Positions 43,339-51,878 of a stretch of DNA of 64,000 bases are shown here, piece by piece. Source of the stretch: JACPVU01 sp964373255 (GTDB lineage Archaea > Aenigmatarchaeota > Aenigmatarchaeia > GW2011-AR5); assembly GCA_964373255.1 (NCBI GenBank), contig CAYJTG010000001.1:62001-126000 (forward strand). The letters run 5' to 3'. The notes under the pieces were generated by a model. That model was not told the DNA's origin and ran no database searches. It saw nothing but the letters and a program-made list of their open reading frames with translations. The position numbers were made by a program, and so were the translations under genes. Each line of letters begins with the position of its first letter. Position 1 is the stretch's first letter.

Positions 43339-44040
43339 TTACGCAACCGGAAATACCGACCCCAGAAGCAGCACAAATGCGGCGCCTAGGATAACAGAAA
43401 TTATCACAACGGAATTGAATTTCTTATGGGCCTCCGGCAACAGGTCTGACGCGCCTATGTACAGGAAGTCTCCGGCCACAAACGCGAGCACCATTTCATT
43501 AAATCCGACTGGTATGATTCTTGACAGGGCTGCGCCTATCGGGTAAAGCACAGCCGCCACAGCAAGTACTGCATATATTTTTGCCTTTGAGTAGCCGGCG
43601 TTCTTCATTATCACGCTGGACGCTATGCCTTGCGGGATCTCATGAACGACCACGCCTACCGTTATCATCAAGCCTAAAAACGGGTTCAGCGCATAGCCGA
43701 CAGCTATTCCTATCCCGTCAACTATGTTGTCCAACGCCATGCCAAAAACAGTTATTCCGCCGACCTTGTGTACCTCGCACTCGCTCTCGCCGCACGCGTG
43801 CAGCATCATAACCTTTTCAATTATGTAGAATGCAAAGAAGCCGACCATTACGATGGCTGCGTTGCTTGCTATGTTTATTTCAGGCAGTATGTCCACAAAC
43901 GTCAGCGTTATCAGTATCCCGGCGGCAAACCCTATTATATATCTTGGCATTATCTTGCTGATCTTCGTGCTTCTGCCGAGCCAGCCGCCGAACAGGTCGG
44001 ATAAGCCTGCTATTATCGCGTACAAGATCTCGAGAGCCAT
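43339..44040 (-). CDS. ZIP-family metal transporter
   Basis: 233 residues, seven to eight TM helices. The HEIPQGIASS motif in the predicted helix V and DNIVDGIGIAVG in helix IV carry the His/Glu/Asp/Asn metal ligands of ZIP proteins. A short Cys/His loop (MLHACGESECEVHKVGG) may bind metal. It imports Zn2+ or similar divalent cations across the membrane. Confidence 0.85.
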   Translation of the reverse strand: MALEILYAIIAGLSDLFGGWLGRSTKISKIMPRYIIGFAAGILITLTFVDILPEINIASNAAIVMVGFFAFYIIEKVMMLHACGESECEVHKVGGITVFGMALDNIVDGIGIAVGYALNPFLGLMITVGVVVHEIPQGIASSVIMKNAGYSKAKIYAVLAVAAVLYPIGAALSRIIPVGFNEMVLAFVAGDFLYIGASDLLPEAHKKFNSVVIISVILGAAFVLLLGSVFPVA

Positions 44041-44115
44041 GGGTAGTAATTATGAAGCTGCAAATATAAATTAGTGAAGGAAGACGTTCATATTCCTTTG
44101 TAGTTACCATCCTTC

Positions 44116-44237
44116 GGGCACTGTCAACTTAACGGCTGTTGAAACAAACTGACGCACTAAAGTGCGTCTATCTGCTTTGGCAACAGCCTTTTCTGGGTGG
44201 TTAGCAACAGCTAACCACCCTTAAGTTGACAGTGCCC
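44116..44237. repeat. Branched palindrome G with 13-bp target duplication in alkA 3' end
   Basis: Outer GGGCACTGTCAACTTAA / TTAAGTTGACAGTGCCC encloses GGCTGTTG...CAACAGCC (with inner GACGCAC / GTGCGTC, shared with A, B and K) and GGGTGGTTAGC / GCTAACCACCC. CCATCCTTCGGGC occurs at 44107-44119 and 44236-44248, bracketing it. The glycosylase gene reads into the element. Confidence 0.85.
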
Positions 44238-44838
44238 ATCCTTCGGGCGGCTTTGTCTCTATGGATTTCCAGAGGTACAGCGACGCGTAGCTCCTGTAAG
44301 GTTTCCACCTTCTTGAGAATTTGTCCAGGTTCTTTGAGGACGCATCATTCATTTTGTATAACCTGGCTATAGCTTTTTTTATTCCGAGGTCGTCCGCGGG
44401 AAATACGTCCTGCCGTCCAAGAGAAAACATCAGGAACATCTCAGCTGTCCACCTGCCTATTCCTTTTACCTTGACGAGCTCTTCCAGGACCTGCTCGTCA
44501 GACTGAAAATGAAATTTGTGCGGGTTTATTTCTTTCTTGATAAATTTTTCTGCAAGGTCTTTAATGTAAGACACTTTTGGGTACGAGAAACCTGCTTTTC
44601 GGATCTGCCCAGGCCTCAGCTTTGCAATATTCCAGGGCGTGATACTTCCACCGCACATCTTTTTCAGGCGTCCGTATATCGTGTCAGCCGCTTTGCCGGA
44701 GAGCTGCTGGTTTGCTATGGACAGCACGAGTACGTTAAAATAATCGCTCCTCTTTCTCAACGTCTGGACGCCGTTGACGTCTATAATGGCCTTTAGTCTT
44801 CTGTCGTTCCTGAGAAATTTAGCGGCCTTCTTTGACAT
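44221..44838 (-). CDS. DNA-3-methyladenine glycosylase (HhH-GPD)
   Basis: 205 residues of the AlkA/HhH-GPD superfamily. The helix-hairpin-helix is LVKVKGIGRWTAEMFLMFS followed by the catalytic Asp region (FPADDLGIKKAI). It removes alkylated bases in base-excision repair. The last residues (WALST) are encoded by an inserted palindrome; without it the gene would stop directly after EGW. Starts at 44838. Confidence 0.88.
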   Translation of the reverse strand: MSKKAAKFLRNDRRLKAIIDVNGVQTLRKRSDYFNVLVLSIANQQLSGKAADTIYGRLKKMCGGSITPWNIAKLRPGQIRKAGFSYPKVSYIKDLAEKFIKKEINPHKFHFQSDEQVLEELVKVKGIGRWTAEMFLMFSLGRQDVFPADDLGIKKAIARLYKMNDASSKNLDKFSRRWKPYRSYASLYLWKSIETKPPEGWALST

Positions 44839-44914
44839 CGTACCACCATATTTTTTACTTTCTTCATTAGGAGGAAGTAAGACCTTAGAAGGAACCTAGG
44901 TTCCTTCTCGGTAG

Positions 44915-45081
44915 CGGGCCTGGAGGGATTCGAACCCCCGACTTCCACGTCCGAAGCGTGGCGCTATGGACCCTTTTGGTCTATCCTGGTTTCTCTACCA
45001 TCCCTAATATTTTATGAAGTTTCTTGGGGTTCACCAAGACCTTCTTTTCAAAGAAGGGATTGGTAACTAAGCTACAGGCCC
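44915..45081 (-). tRNA. tRNA-Arg (TCG) with D-loop insert and a 15-nt extra insert
   Basis: Acceptor GGGCCTG / CAGGCCC, discriminator G; anticodon loop CTTCGGA in stem CCACG / CGTGG gives anticodon TCG. The 16-nt exon 1 (GGGCCTGTAGCTTAGT), 9-nt exon 2 (CCAGGATAG) and 51-nt exon 3 total 76 nt. The D-loop insert is 44990-45065 (76 nt), at the same exon length as in tRNA-Glu. A 15-nt insert (44966-44980) with a GGACC / GGTCT hairpin follows. Confidence 0.82.
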
Positions 45082-45120
45082 GTAAATAGAAATTAAATTA
45101 GCAAACTTAAAAAGAAACTA

Positions 45121-46506
45121 TCACTTCAAAAATCTCTGCAAAATTCGCCTTATCGTCTCAGAGTCACCGCGACCGTGCGTCTTCCTCATGATCTGGCCGA
45201 CGAGGAAATTAATCGCCTCTTTCTTGCCGGATTTGTAATCAAGGATGGCGTTTGCGTTTTCACCGAGAACCTGCTCAACAACAGGTGTCAAGGCGACCTC
45301 GTCATAAATTCTCGACACGTTTTCTCGCTCGAGCAATACCTGAGGATCCTCGGGCCTGACAATCATCTCCCTCAGTATAAGCTCTGCGCTTGCCTCGGTT
45401 ATGACTTTTCTTTTTACAAGGTCGAGTAGATTAATTATGTGCTCTGCTTTCACCTTCGTGTCCTTTATTCTCAGGCTGTTGTAGTTCAGTGTTTTTTTGA
45501 CCTCGCCTGCAAACCACTTTGCAGCAAGCAGCGGGTCGGCTTTCTTTATTACCGTCTCGAACATCGCAGCCAGGTCGGGCTCTGACGTGATGGAAATGGC
45601 AAGATCCAAACCTACGCCCAGTTCCTTTACATATCTCTCCAGTTTCTCTTCGGCGAGCTCTGGAATTGACGCCTCTATCTCTTCAATCCTGTCTCTAGGT
45701 ATTGTTATGCGTGGCAGGTCTGTTTCTATGATGTAGCCGTAGTCCTCTTCCTCTTCTTTTGTGCGCAGGCTTCTTGTCACGCCTGCGTCAGCGTCCCAGC
45801 CGCGCGTTTCCCTGACGATAGACTTGCCTTTCGACAGCAGATTTTTCTGTCGCAGTATCTCATAATTCAGCGCCTTTTCCACGTCCTTGAATCCTGATAT
45901 GTTTTTTACCTCAACACGGGCTTCGCCCAGGGATATGTTTGCGTCCACGCGCATCGAGCCTTCTGTGTTAGGATCGAAGACATCCAAGTACTGAAGCACG
46001 CTCGACAGCTCCTGCAGAAACAACCTCGCCTCGCGTGACGATGAAAACTCGGGCTCTGTAACAATCTCGCACAACGGCACGCCTGACCTGTTATAGTCGA
46101 GAAGAAGGTATTCTGCACGTGTGATTGTGCCGATGTGAACGATCCTTGCCGGATCCTCTTCAGCATTAATTCTGGAAATTTTTATTTTTTTGTTTCCTAC
46201 TTTCAAAAAACCGTTCTGCGCAATCGGCACCTCGTATTGAGTTATCTGGAAATTCTTTCCCATGTCCGGATAGAAGTAAGTCTTGCGCGAGAAAAACATC
46301 TCCCGTGGAATTTTGCAGTGAAGCGCGATTCCTATCTTGAGCGCGTACTCTACGGCTTTCTCGTTCAGCCGCGGCTTTGTGCCAGGCAGCCCGATGCAGT
46401 AATCGCACGTCTGCGTATTTGGCTCGGCTGCAAATTTGTTGGTGCATCCGCAAAACAACTTTGTCTTTGTCTTCAATTGGACGTGACATTCTAATCCGAT
46501 TTTCAT
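45121..46506 (-). CDS. gatB: Aspartyl/glutamyl-tRNA(Asn/Gln) amidotransferase subunit B
   Basis: 461 residues, full length. Typical GatB N-terminus (IGLECHVQL), zinc-binding CxxC regions (FCGCTNK...CDYCIGLPG), DYNRSGVPLCEIVTEPE, and the C-terminal YqeY-like tail domain. It transfers activated amide nitrogen onto Asp-tRNA(Asn) or Glu-tRNA(Gln) with GatA and GatC. Two bases downstream of the GNAT gene, in a gatA-GNAT-gatB order. Confidence 0.95.
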   Translation of the reverse strand: MKIGLECHVQLKTKTKLFCGCTNKFAAEPNTQTCDYCIGLPGTKPRLNEKAVEYALKIGIALHCKIPREMFFSRKTYFYPDMGKNFQITQYEVPIAQNGFLKVGNKKIKISRINAEEDPARIVHIGTITRAEYLLLDYNRSGVPLCEIVTEPEFSSSREARLFLQELSSVLQYLDVFDPNTEGSMRVDANISLGEARVEVKNISGFKDVEKALNYEILRQKNLLSKGKSIVRETRGWDADAGVTRSLRTKEEEEDYGYIIETDLPRITIPRDRIEEIEASIPELAEEKLERYVKELGVGLDLAISITSEPDLAAMFETVIKKADPLLAAKWFAGEVKKTLNYNSLRIKDTKVKAEHIINLLDLVKRKVITEASAELILREMIVRPEDPQVLLERENVSRIYDEVALTPVVEQVLGENANAILDYKSGKKEAINFLVGQIMRKTHGRGDSETIRRILQRFLK

Positions 46507-46507
46507 A

Positions 46508-47071
46508 TTATTTCAGCACCTTGTACATCAAAATATCATCCATATATTTTCCTTTGCGCTTTATGCCGCGTGGTATTTTACCTGAATACACAAAACCAAT
46601 TTTTTTATAAAGGTTCTGAGCGACTTTGTTTTTGTCATAGACCCACAAAAAAGCTATCTCTGATTTCAGGTTCTTCTTTGCTAATTCTAAAATCATCTGT
46701 GAGAATTTTTTGCCCAGTCCGATTCCCGTATATTCCTGAAGGATGCATATACCAAAGTTACATATGTGTTTGTTGGTCTCTGCTTTTGGAGTAAATGCAG
46801 TAGAGCTTCCTATTATTTTTCCATTATGCTCGGCGAGCAGGCAAACAGACATTTTATTTTTGTTTTCCTTAATCATATTTTTGACCCACTCGGCTTCGTC
46901 TTTTCTTTTTACAGGAGTAATTCTTGAAAGAAATTCGGTCTCCTTAATGACTTTATTGTAGAATTTCATTATTTTGTCAACGTCGTTTTTTCTCGGTGCT
47001 CTGACAATTACTTCTATCATTTTTCCTTTCTTCTGCAAAAATAATCTGCTTGTAATATGACCTTCTTTCAT
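46508..47071 (-). CDS. GNAT-family N-acetyltransferase
   Basis: 187 residues; the ATG at 47071 follows the gatA stop by two bases, and a later ATG at the MIEVIVRAPR position would be a shorter alternative. The acetyl-CoA loop is YTGIGLGKKFSQ (Q/R-x-x-G-x-G/A), followed by LWVYDKNKVAQNLYKKIGFV. It acetylates an unknown amine, possibly a protein N-terminus or aminoglycoside-like compound. Its position within gat genes suggests cotranscription. Confidence 0.85.
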   Translation of the reverse strand: MKEGHITSRLFLQKKGKMIEVIVRAPRKNDVDKIMKFYNKVIKETEFLSRITPVKRKDEAEWVKNMIKENKNKMSVCLLAEHNGKIIGSSTAFTPKAETNKHICNFGICILQEYTGIGLGKKFSQMILELAKKNLKSEIAFLWVYDKNKVAQNLYKKIGFVYSGKIPRGIKRKGKYMDDILMYKVLK

Positions 47072-47073
47072 TT

Positions 47074-48477
47074 CTAATCACTCTTCTTCATGGAATTTTC
47101 AAAAGCCGATCCGATTTCTATCAGTTTCTTTTCGTTGAGATGGTCGGCAATCAGATGCAATCCGACGGGCAGATTTTTTGCAAATCCACAAGGCACGCTC
47201 ATATGCGGCACGCCAGCAAGGTTAGGCGCCACGGTAAGCACGTCCATCTGGTACGCCTGCAGCGGCGACAATTTTTTGATTTCTGAGAACTTCGGCGGCA
47301 GTATGGGCATGGTAGGCGCGGCTATGGCATCAAACCGCCTGAAGATTTTCTTGAAGTCGTTTATTATGAGCGTGCGGACCTTCATGGCCTTTATATAAAA
47401 TTTGTCTCTGTACCCGCTCATGCGGGCAAATGTTCCCAGCATAATTCTTCGCTTTGCTTCCTCGCCGAAGCCGTCTGTCCGTACTTTTGAAAAATATTCG
47501 TCGAAATTCCCGTGCAGTTCTTTGTGCAGGCCGTAGCGCAGCCCACAGAATTTTGCCAGGTTCGTAGACGCCTCGGCCGTGGCGATAATGTAGTAAGCAG
47601 GCAGCGCGTATTTTGTCATCGGCAGTGAAACTTCTTTGCACTTCGCTCCCGATTCCTCCAGCTTCTCTATTGCTTTCCACACGCACTTTTCGACGCTTTT
47701 GTCTATATTCCTGAAATACTCCTTTGGCACGGCAATAGTTTTTCCCCGCACGTCATCTCTCACGTGAGCGGTGTAATCGTATTTTTTCGTGTTTATTGAT
47801 GTGAAATCCCTGCTGTCGTGCCCGGAAATCACAGACAAAACCAGCGCGGTATCGAAAACATTTTTGCCTATAACTCCTATCTTGTCAAGGCTGTTCGCAT
47901 AATCAATAAGGCCGTACCGCGACACAAGTCCGTAGGTCGGCGTCAGCCCTACAACGCCGCAGAACGACGCGGGGCACGATATCGAGCCGCCTGTGCTTTC
48001 TGCCAGCGCAACGTGCGGAAAATTAGCAGCCGCCGTTAGTCCGGCTGCTCCGCCAGACGAGCCGCCGCACGTCCGCTGCGGGTCGTGCGGATTTTTCGGG
48101 ATGCCGTAGGCCGAGTTCACAGAAAACGTTCCAAAGCCGAACTCGTCCTGGTTTGTCTTGCCGAGAATGTTTCCGCCTGATTCCTTTATTTTTTTTACAG
48201 GCGTCGCGTCCATTGGCGGCATATAGTCCTCGAGGATTTTAGACCCCGCCCTGCTCGGCACGCCGGCAACGCATATGTTGTCCTTGACAGATACGGGCAG
48301 CCCAAAAAGGTTGTAAGAGAACGTTACATTTACAAAATTATCAAGATGCGCAAAAAAATTATACTTCTCGTTCAGCTTCTTTGACTCATCCAGAACGTGG
48401 TGCAGAAAATCAGCTCGGTCGAATCGCTTGTCTTCTGCCTGCTTCAGGTATTGTTCGACAGAAATATTGTAGTTCAT
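47074..48477 (-). CDS. gatA: Glutamyl/aspartyl-tRNA amidotransferase subunit A
   Basis: 467 residues of the amidase-signature family. The catalytic Lys is in SVKDNI, the cis-Ser in GGSSGGAAG, and the nucleophilic Ser in ESTGGSISCPA. It releases ammonia from glutamine for transamidation with GatB/GatC. It is the first gene of the gatA-GNAT-gatB unit. Downstream gatC lies 6 kb away (53.6 kb). Confidence 0.95.
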   Translation of the reverse strand: MNYNISVEQYLKQAEDKRFDRADFLHHVLDESKKLNEKYNFFAHLDNFVNVTFSYNLFGLPVSVKDNICVAGVPSRAGSKILEDYMPPMDATPVKKIKESGGNILGKTNQDEFGFGTFSVNSAYGIPKNPHDPQRTCGGSSGGAAGLTAAANFPHVALAESTGGSISCPASFCGVVGLTPTYGLVSRYGLIDYANSLDKIGVIGKNVFDTALVLSVISGHDSRDFTSINTKKYDYTAHVRDDVRGKTIAVPKEYFRNIDKSVEKCVWKAIEKLEESGAKCKEVSLPMTKYALPAYYIIATAEASTNLAKFCGLRYGLHKELHGNFDEYFSKVRTDGFGEEAKRRIMLGTFARMSGYRDKFYIKAMKVRTLIINDFKKIFRRFDAIAAPTMPILPPKFSEIKKLSPLQAYQMDVLTVAPNLAGVPHMSVPCGFAKNLPVGLHLIADHLNEKKLIEIGSAFENSMKKSD

Positions 48478-48507
48478 GCTTCATAACTTGGCTCAAACGG
48501 ATTTAAT

Positions 48508-48721
48508 GTTAATGTGCTACAAGGAATGAACCGGTATACCAAATTCCTTGTGCACAGTACATGGTAAAGCAAAGCTTTACCTGTAATTTGAAAATCCTCC
48601 AGATTTTCAATTACAATTCGAATTCCTGGAATTCGAAATTGTACAAGCGAAACTTTGTTTCGCTATGTACTGTGATCCAAATCTATATAGCCCGATTCTT
48701 TATTTGGATCACATTAATTTC
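48508..48721. repeat. Branched palindrome H (four- to five-armed)
   Basis: Outer TTAATGTG / CACATTAA and CACAGTACAT / ATGTACTGTG enclose GGTAAAG / CTTTACC, TGTAATTTGAAAATC / GATTTTCAATTACA, TTCGAATTCC / GGAATTCGAA, and AGCGAAAC / GTTTCGCT. Further hairpins AAGGAAT / ATTCCTT and GATCCAAAT / ATTTGGATC lie on the two sides. TTAATGTGCTACAAG at its left end recurs at 63456. Confidence 0.75.
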
Positions 48722-48785
48722 TGAAAAATCGTTCCTTAAAAAGAATATAGTAACGCTTAAATACTATAGAATACTATAGAATACT

Positions 48786-49004
48786 ATGGTAACAACAATA
48801 CAGATAAGCGAGAAGTTGAAAGAAAGGCTGGAAAAGAGGAAGCTTTACAAAAATGAGACTTACGAAGATGTTCTTTTGGATTTGTTGGAAGACAGTATGG
48901 AATTATCCGATGAGACCAAGAAAAATATAGCACAAGCAGAAAAAGAGATCAAAGAAGGTAAAGGCAAAACTCTTGAACAGGTGAAGAAGGAGTTAGGTCT
49001 ATGA
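48786..49004 (+). CDS. Antitoxin of a RelE-type pair
   Basis: 72 residues. The N-terminus (VTTIQISEKLKERLEKRKLY) is a ribbon-helix-helix-like DNA-binding motif with a charged helical tail (ELSDETKKNIAQAEKEIKEG). ATGA overlap (four bases) with the downstream RelE-like toxin supports a toxin-antitoxin pair. Expected to bind the toxin and repress the promoter. Upstream is a tandem CTATAGAATACTATAGAATA repeat (about 48763-48785). Confidence 0.7.
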   Translation: MVTTIQISEKLKERLEKRKLYKNETYEDVLLDLLEDSMELSDETKKNIAQAEKEIKEGKGKTLEQVKKELGL

Positions 49005-49258
49005 CGTATGAAATAATAATCCTTCCTGTTGCCCAGCGCCAGTTAGAGAGGCTTGAAAAAAATGTTCAAGAAAGAATACTTAATTCTTTGGAAAGAATAA
49101 AAATTCGCCCGTATGATTTTGTTAGGAAACTCACAGGCTCGCCATTTTATAAATTACGTGTGGGTGACTATAGGATTATTCTGAAAATTTTAAATGAGAC
49201 CATGATAATTTATGTAGTGGAAGTTGGCAATAGAAAAAACATATACAAAAATATCTGA
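49001..49258 (+). CDS. RelE/ParE-superfamily toxin
   Basis: 85 residues. Typical RelE layout: YEIIILPVAQRQLERLEKNV, VRKLTGSPFYKLRVGDYRII, and the terminal MIIYVVEVGNRKNIYK. In the family this fold cleaves mRNA on the ribosome or inhibits gyrase. Overlaps the antitoxin gene by four bases. Confidence 0.85.
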   Translation: MTYEIIILPVAQRQLERLEKNVQERILNSLERIKIRPYDFVRKLTGSPFYKLRVGDYRIILKILNETMIIYVVEVGNRKNIYKNI

Positions 49259-49467
49259 ATCATTTTTTTATATTTTTCTTCTTTTTCTTTTCAAAGCTCT
49301 TGAGAAGGATTGGGAGATCGTCCACGTTACTAACGACGTGGTCAAAGAAATTCATAGCGAGCCTCGAAAATGCAAAAAAATAATACACGTCTTCAGAGAC
49401 CTCAATATAACGGTCAAAACGATATACGCGAAGAGGATTGGCTAGCTTACCTGCACGCCACTAGGCA

Positions 49468-49638
49468 TTATACGCATGGCGACAGTTTCCTGAACAATCA
49501 TCCGCTGGCGTCAACGCAGGCGTAGGCGTTGCCTGAACCTGATAATTGTGAAACACTTAGATTATTATTGACATCTAAGCGACCGCCTATCGAAACATCT
49601 GGTATCAATTTTATCAGAGGAGTCGTTCCTGGGCGCCC
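49468..49638 (-). pseudogene. Decayed 3' end of a tail-fibre/adhesin-like gene
   Basis: The minus strand reads DVSIGGRLDVNNNLSVSQLS then GSGNAYACVDASG, a stop, and LFRKLSPCV stop. This resembles the C-terminal end of surface proteins with VxQLSGxGxAYACxDxxG. A nonsense codon replaces an expected Lys (SGKLFRS...). No start upstream. The rest of 49259-49822 shows no intact gene. Confidence 0.5.
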
Positions 49639-49799
49639 TCCGTCAGCGACTTCTCCGAATTGCTTCGCAATTCTCGACTTTTTCTTTCAGAAAAAGGGAC
49701 TTAACAGCGCTTATACGGTTCCGCCTTCGCTCTGCCGCTCGGCTCCACTCCAATTTTCTCTACGAGAAAACTGCGCATAAGCCCGATGTTGTACGCAAT

Positions 49800-50568
49800 C
49801 GGTCTCTCGGGCGCACTGAATATTACTTCAATATATGATCTACAGTTGCATCAGCAAAAATCTTCATTGTATCGTATATGTTGAGTTTATGTTGTGGTAT
49901 TAGAAGCTGTAAATCTGTACAAGCTAATATTACATTTTTAACTCCTTTTTCTTCGAAATTGTCTATTATTTTAAGAAGCTCTTGTCTATCCTTATTTGCA
50001 TGTCTGTTCAAAACAATATTGTTTATTATCTTTCCTATTTTAGCTTGGTCAAACTCATCAGGTAAAACTTGCTCTATACATTCTTTTTTTAGGGCATCCT
50101 CATATAGTTTATTTTTTATAATACTTGGTGTTGCTAAAATACCGACTTTTGATATTTTTTTGTTTTTTAGAAATTTGACAGTTTCTTCTATAATGCTTAA
50201 TACAGGTATTTTTACTGATTTTCTAATCTCTTTAATAAATATATGAAGTGTATTACATGGCATAACTAAAAAATCAGCACCAGCTTTTTCTAACATTTTT
50301 GCAGCTTTAGTGAGATACGGAATATATCTGTCTTCTCCTCTTGCTTCTACCTGTGCTTCTTTTTCAATTTTGTAACTTTGTGGGATATTCCAGATTAAAA
50401 TTCCGGGTCTTCTCTCTTTATTTTTTTGATAACAACCGAAACTTAATTCTAAATAAAACTCAGCTGTTGTTTCAGGTCCTAAACCGCCAATTATGCCAAC
50501 TGTTTTCATACAACTAGTTTTATATTCAATTCTTTATAAAACTTCTCAAAAAAACGCGCCCGAGACCG
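49800..50568. repeat. Inverted repeats flanking the racemase gene
   Basis: CGGTCTCTCGGGCGC at 49800-49814 and GCGCCCGAGACCG at 50556-50568 are inverted copies (one 2-base difference) bracketing the racemase gene. They could mark a mobilised cassette or a terminator-like structure at each end. Confidence 0.5.
49823..50509 (-). CDS. Aspartate/glutamate racemase family protein
   Basis: 228 residues. Both catalytic cysteines are in context: VMPCNTLHIF near residue 83 and VILACTDLQLLI near 195, with the GGLGPETTAEFY N-terminus. It interconverts L- and D-aspartate (or glutamate) without PLP. It is A/T-rich and flanked by inverted repeats, suggesting recent acquisition. Stops at 49823. Confidence 0.85.
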   Translation of the reverse strand: MKTVGIIGGLGPETTAEFYLELSFGCYQKNKERRPGILIWNIPQSYKIEKEAQVEARGEDRYIPYLTKAAKMLEKAGADFLVMPCNTLHIFIKEIRKSVKIPVLSIIEETVKFLKNKKISKVGILATPSIIKNKLYEDALKKECIEQVLPDEFDQAKIGKIINNIVLNRHANKDRQELLKIIDNFEEKGVKNVILACTDLQLLIPQHKLNIYDTMKIFADATVDHILK

Positions 50569-50694
50569 ACTCTTCGGAAGCTTCGCTTCCTCGTCCTCAC
50601 TTTATTCGGAGCCTCACTGTTTGCTTACAATCCTAAAAAAGAAAAAGTAAAAATATGCTTTTGGTCTGAAGTAAGCTTCACTATTCTAAGAAAG

Positions 50695-51837
50695 TTATGG
50701 TATATAGTTTACCGCTCCATATGCATCTACTCTGCCCCAACCGTAACTTGAATCCCAACCAGACTTTCCTAGATCCTTAGCTGTTTTGAACAATGCATTC
50801 TCTATCTGAGATACTGTATATTCAGGATGAGCAAATTTTATTAGCGCCGCTGTTCCACTAACCATTGGAGTTGCCATGCTGGTGCCGCTGGCAGTGGCAT
50901 AAGAAGTACCGAGCCATGTTGAAAACAGACTAACGCCGGGTGCCGTCACGTCAACAGCACTGCCTCTTCCTGAAAATCTTGCAATTTTATCAGAGCTATT
51001 AACTGCGCCAACTGTTGTGGAATAGCTTATGCAACCTGGAATTGAAACGCCCGCGCCTCCACTATTGCCTGCTGCAACAATAACAGCAACATTTCTGTCT
51101 CTTGCATATTTTATAGCATTAGTTAAACTTGGTAAAACATTATCGCAGAATCCTTTGTAAGTATAAGGCTGTGATGTGCCGAGGCTCATGCTTATCCCAT
51201 CTGCATTAAAATCATCTGGTGTTCCATAAATTCCATCAGGTCCATCTACTGCCCAGTAAATTGCAGCAACAACATCGCTAAAGTATCCTGAACCGGAAGA
51301 AGATAAAACTTTTCCAGCAACAATTCCAGCATCTGGACTAACTCCCTTAGCAGAAGCCAAAACTCCGTCAGCAGTTATAATTCCAGCGACATGACTCCCA
51401 TGGCCATTATCATCAAACGGATCATCATCATTATTAACAAAATCTTTTCCTCCAAGATAGCTCGAACTTAATTCTGGATGATTATAATTGTAACCTGTGT
51501 CAAGGATAACAATTTTCCTTCCTGCTCCGTTGTTACTAGATGACTGCACTGTGTCTGCTCTTATCTGTTTATTAGCGTTTGAATCCATTGCAAACACTTT
51601 AATATCTTCTTGTAAACCTAATGAAGAAGCAACATCAGCTGAACAAACCAGGGCCTTTAGTGTTCTGGCCTCCCTAACTTTCTCACAACCCTTTGCTAAT
51701 GCATCTGAAACTTCTTTATCTGTATGAGCGATTACTCTTACTTTCTCTTTGCCTTGTGCTGAAACCACCACAACTGACGATACTAACAATAATAATATCA
51801 TCACAACATAAACCCAGCTTTTAATTTGTATTTTCAT
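50695..51837 (-). CDS. Subtilisin-like serine protease (S8), secreted
   Basis: 380 residues from MKIQIKSW at 51837. Signal peptide (VYVVMILLLLVSSVVVVSAQ), short propeptide, then the catalytic triad: Asp in ILDTGYNYNHPE, His in GHGSHVAGI, Ser in GTSMATPMVSG. A Ca-binding-like DDDPFDD segment is present. Extracellular proteolysis is the likely role. No C-terminal anchor. The frame remains open upstream into asnS but that is not coding. Confidence 0.92.
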   Translation of the reverse strand: MKIQIKSWVYVVMILLLLVSSVVVVSAQGKEKVRVIAHTDKEVSDALAKGCEKVREARTLKALVCSADVASSLGLQEDIKVFAMDSNANKQIRADTVQSSSNNGAGRKIVILDTGYNYNHPELSSSYLGGKDFVNNDDDPFDDNGHGSHVAGIITADGVLASAKGVSPDAGIVAGKVLSSSGSGYFSDVVAAIYWAVDGPDGIYGTPDDFNADGISMSLGTSQPYTYKGFCDNVLPSLTNAIKYARDRNVAVIVAAGNSGGAGVSIPGCISYSTTVGAVNSSDKIARFSGRGSAVDVTAPGVSLFSTWLGTSYATASGTSMATPMVSGTAALIKFAHPEYTVSQIENALFKTAKDLGKSGWDSSYGWGRVDAYGAVNYIP

Positions 51838-51878
51838 GATATATTCTATTGAGCATATCATATATTTAAATCTCTTTT

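Noticed and set aside
49224..49445. 73-aa plus-strand frame after RelE
   Set aside because: Overlaps the RelE 3' end, no start signal, no similarity that I can see.
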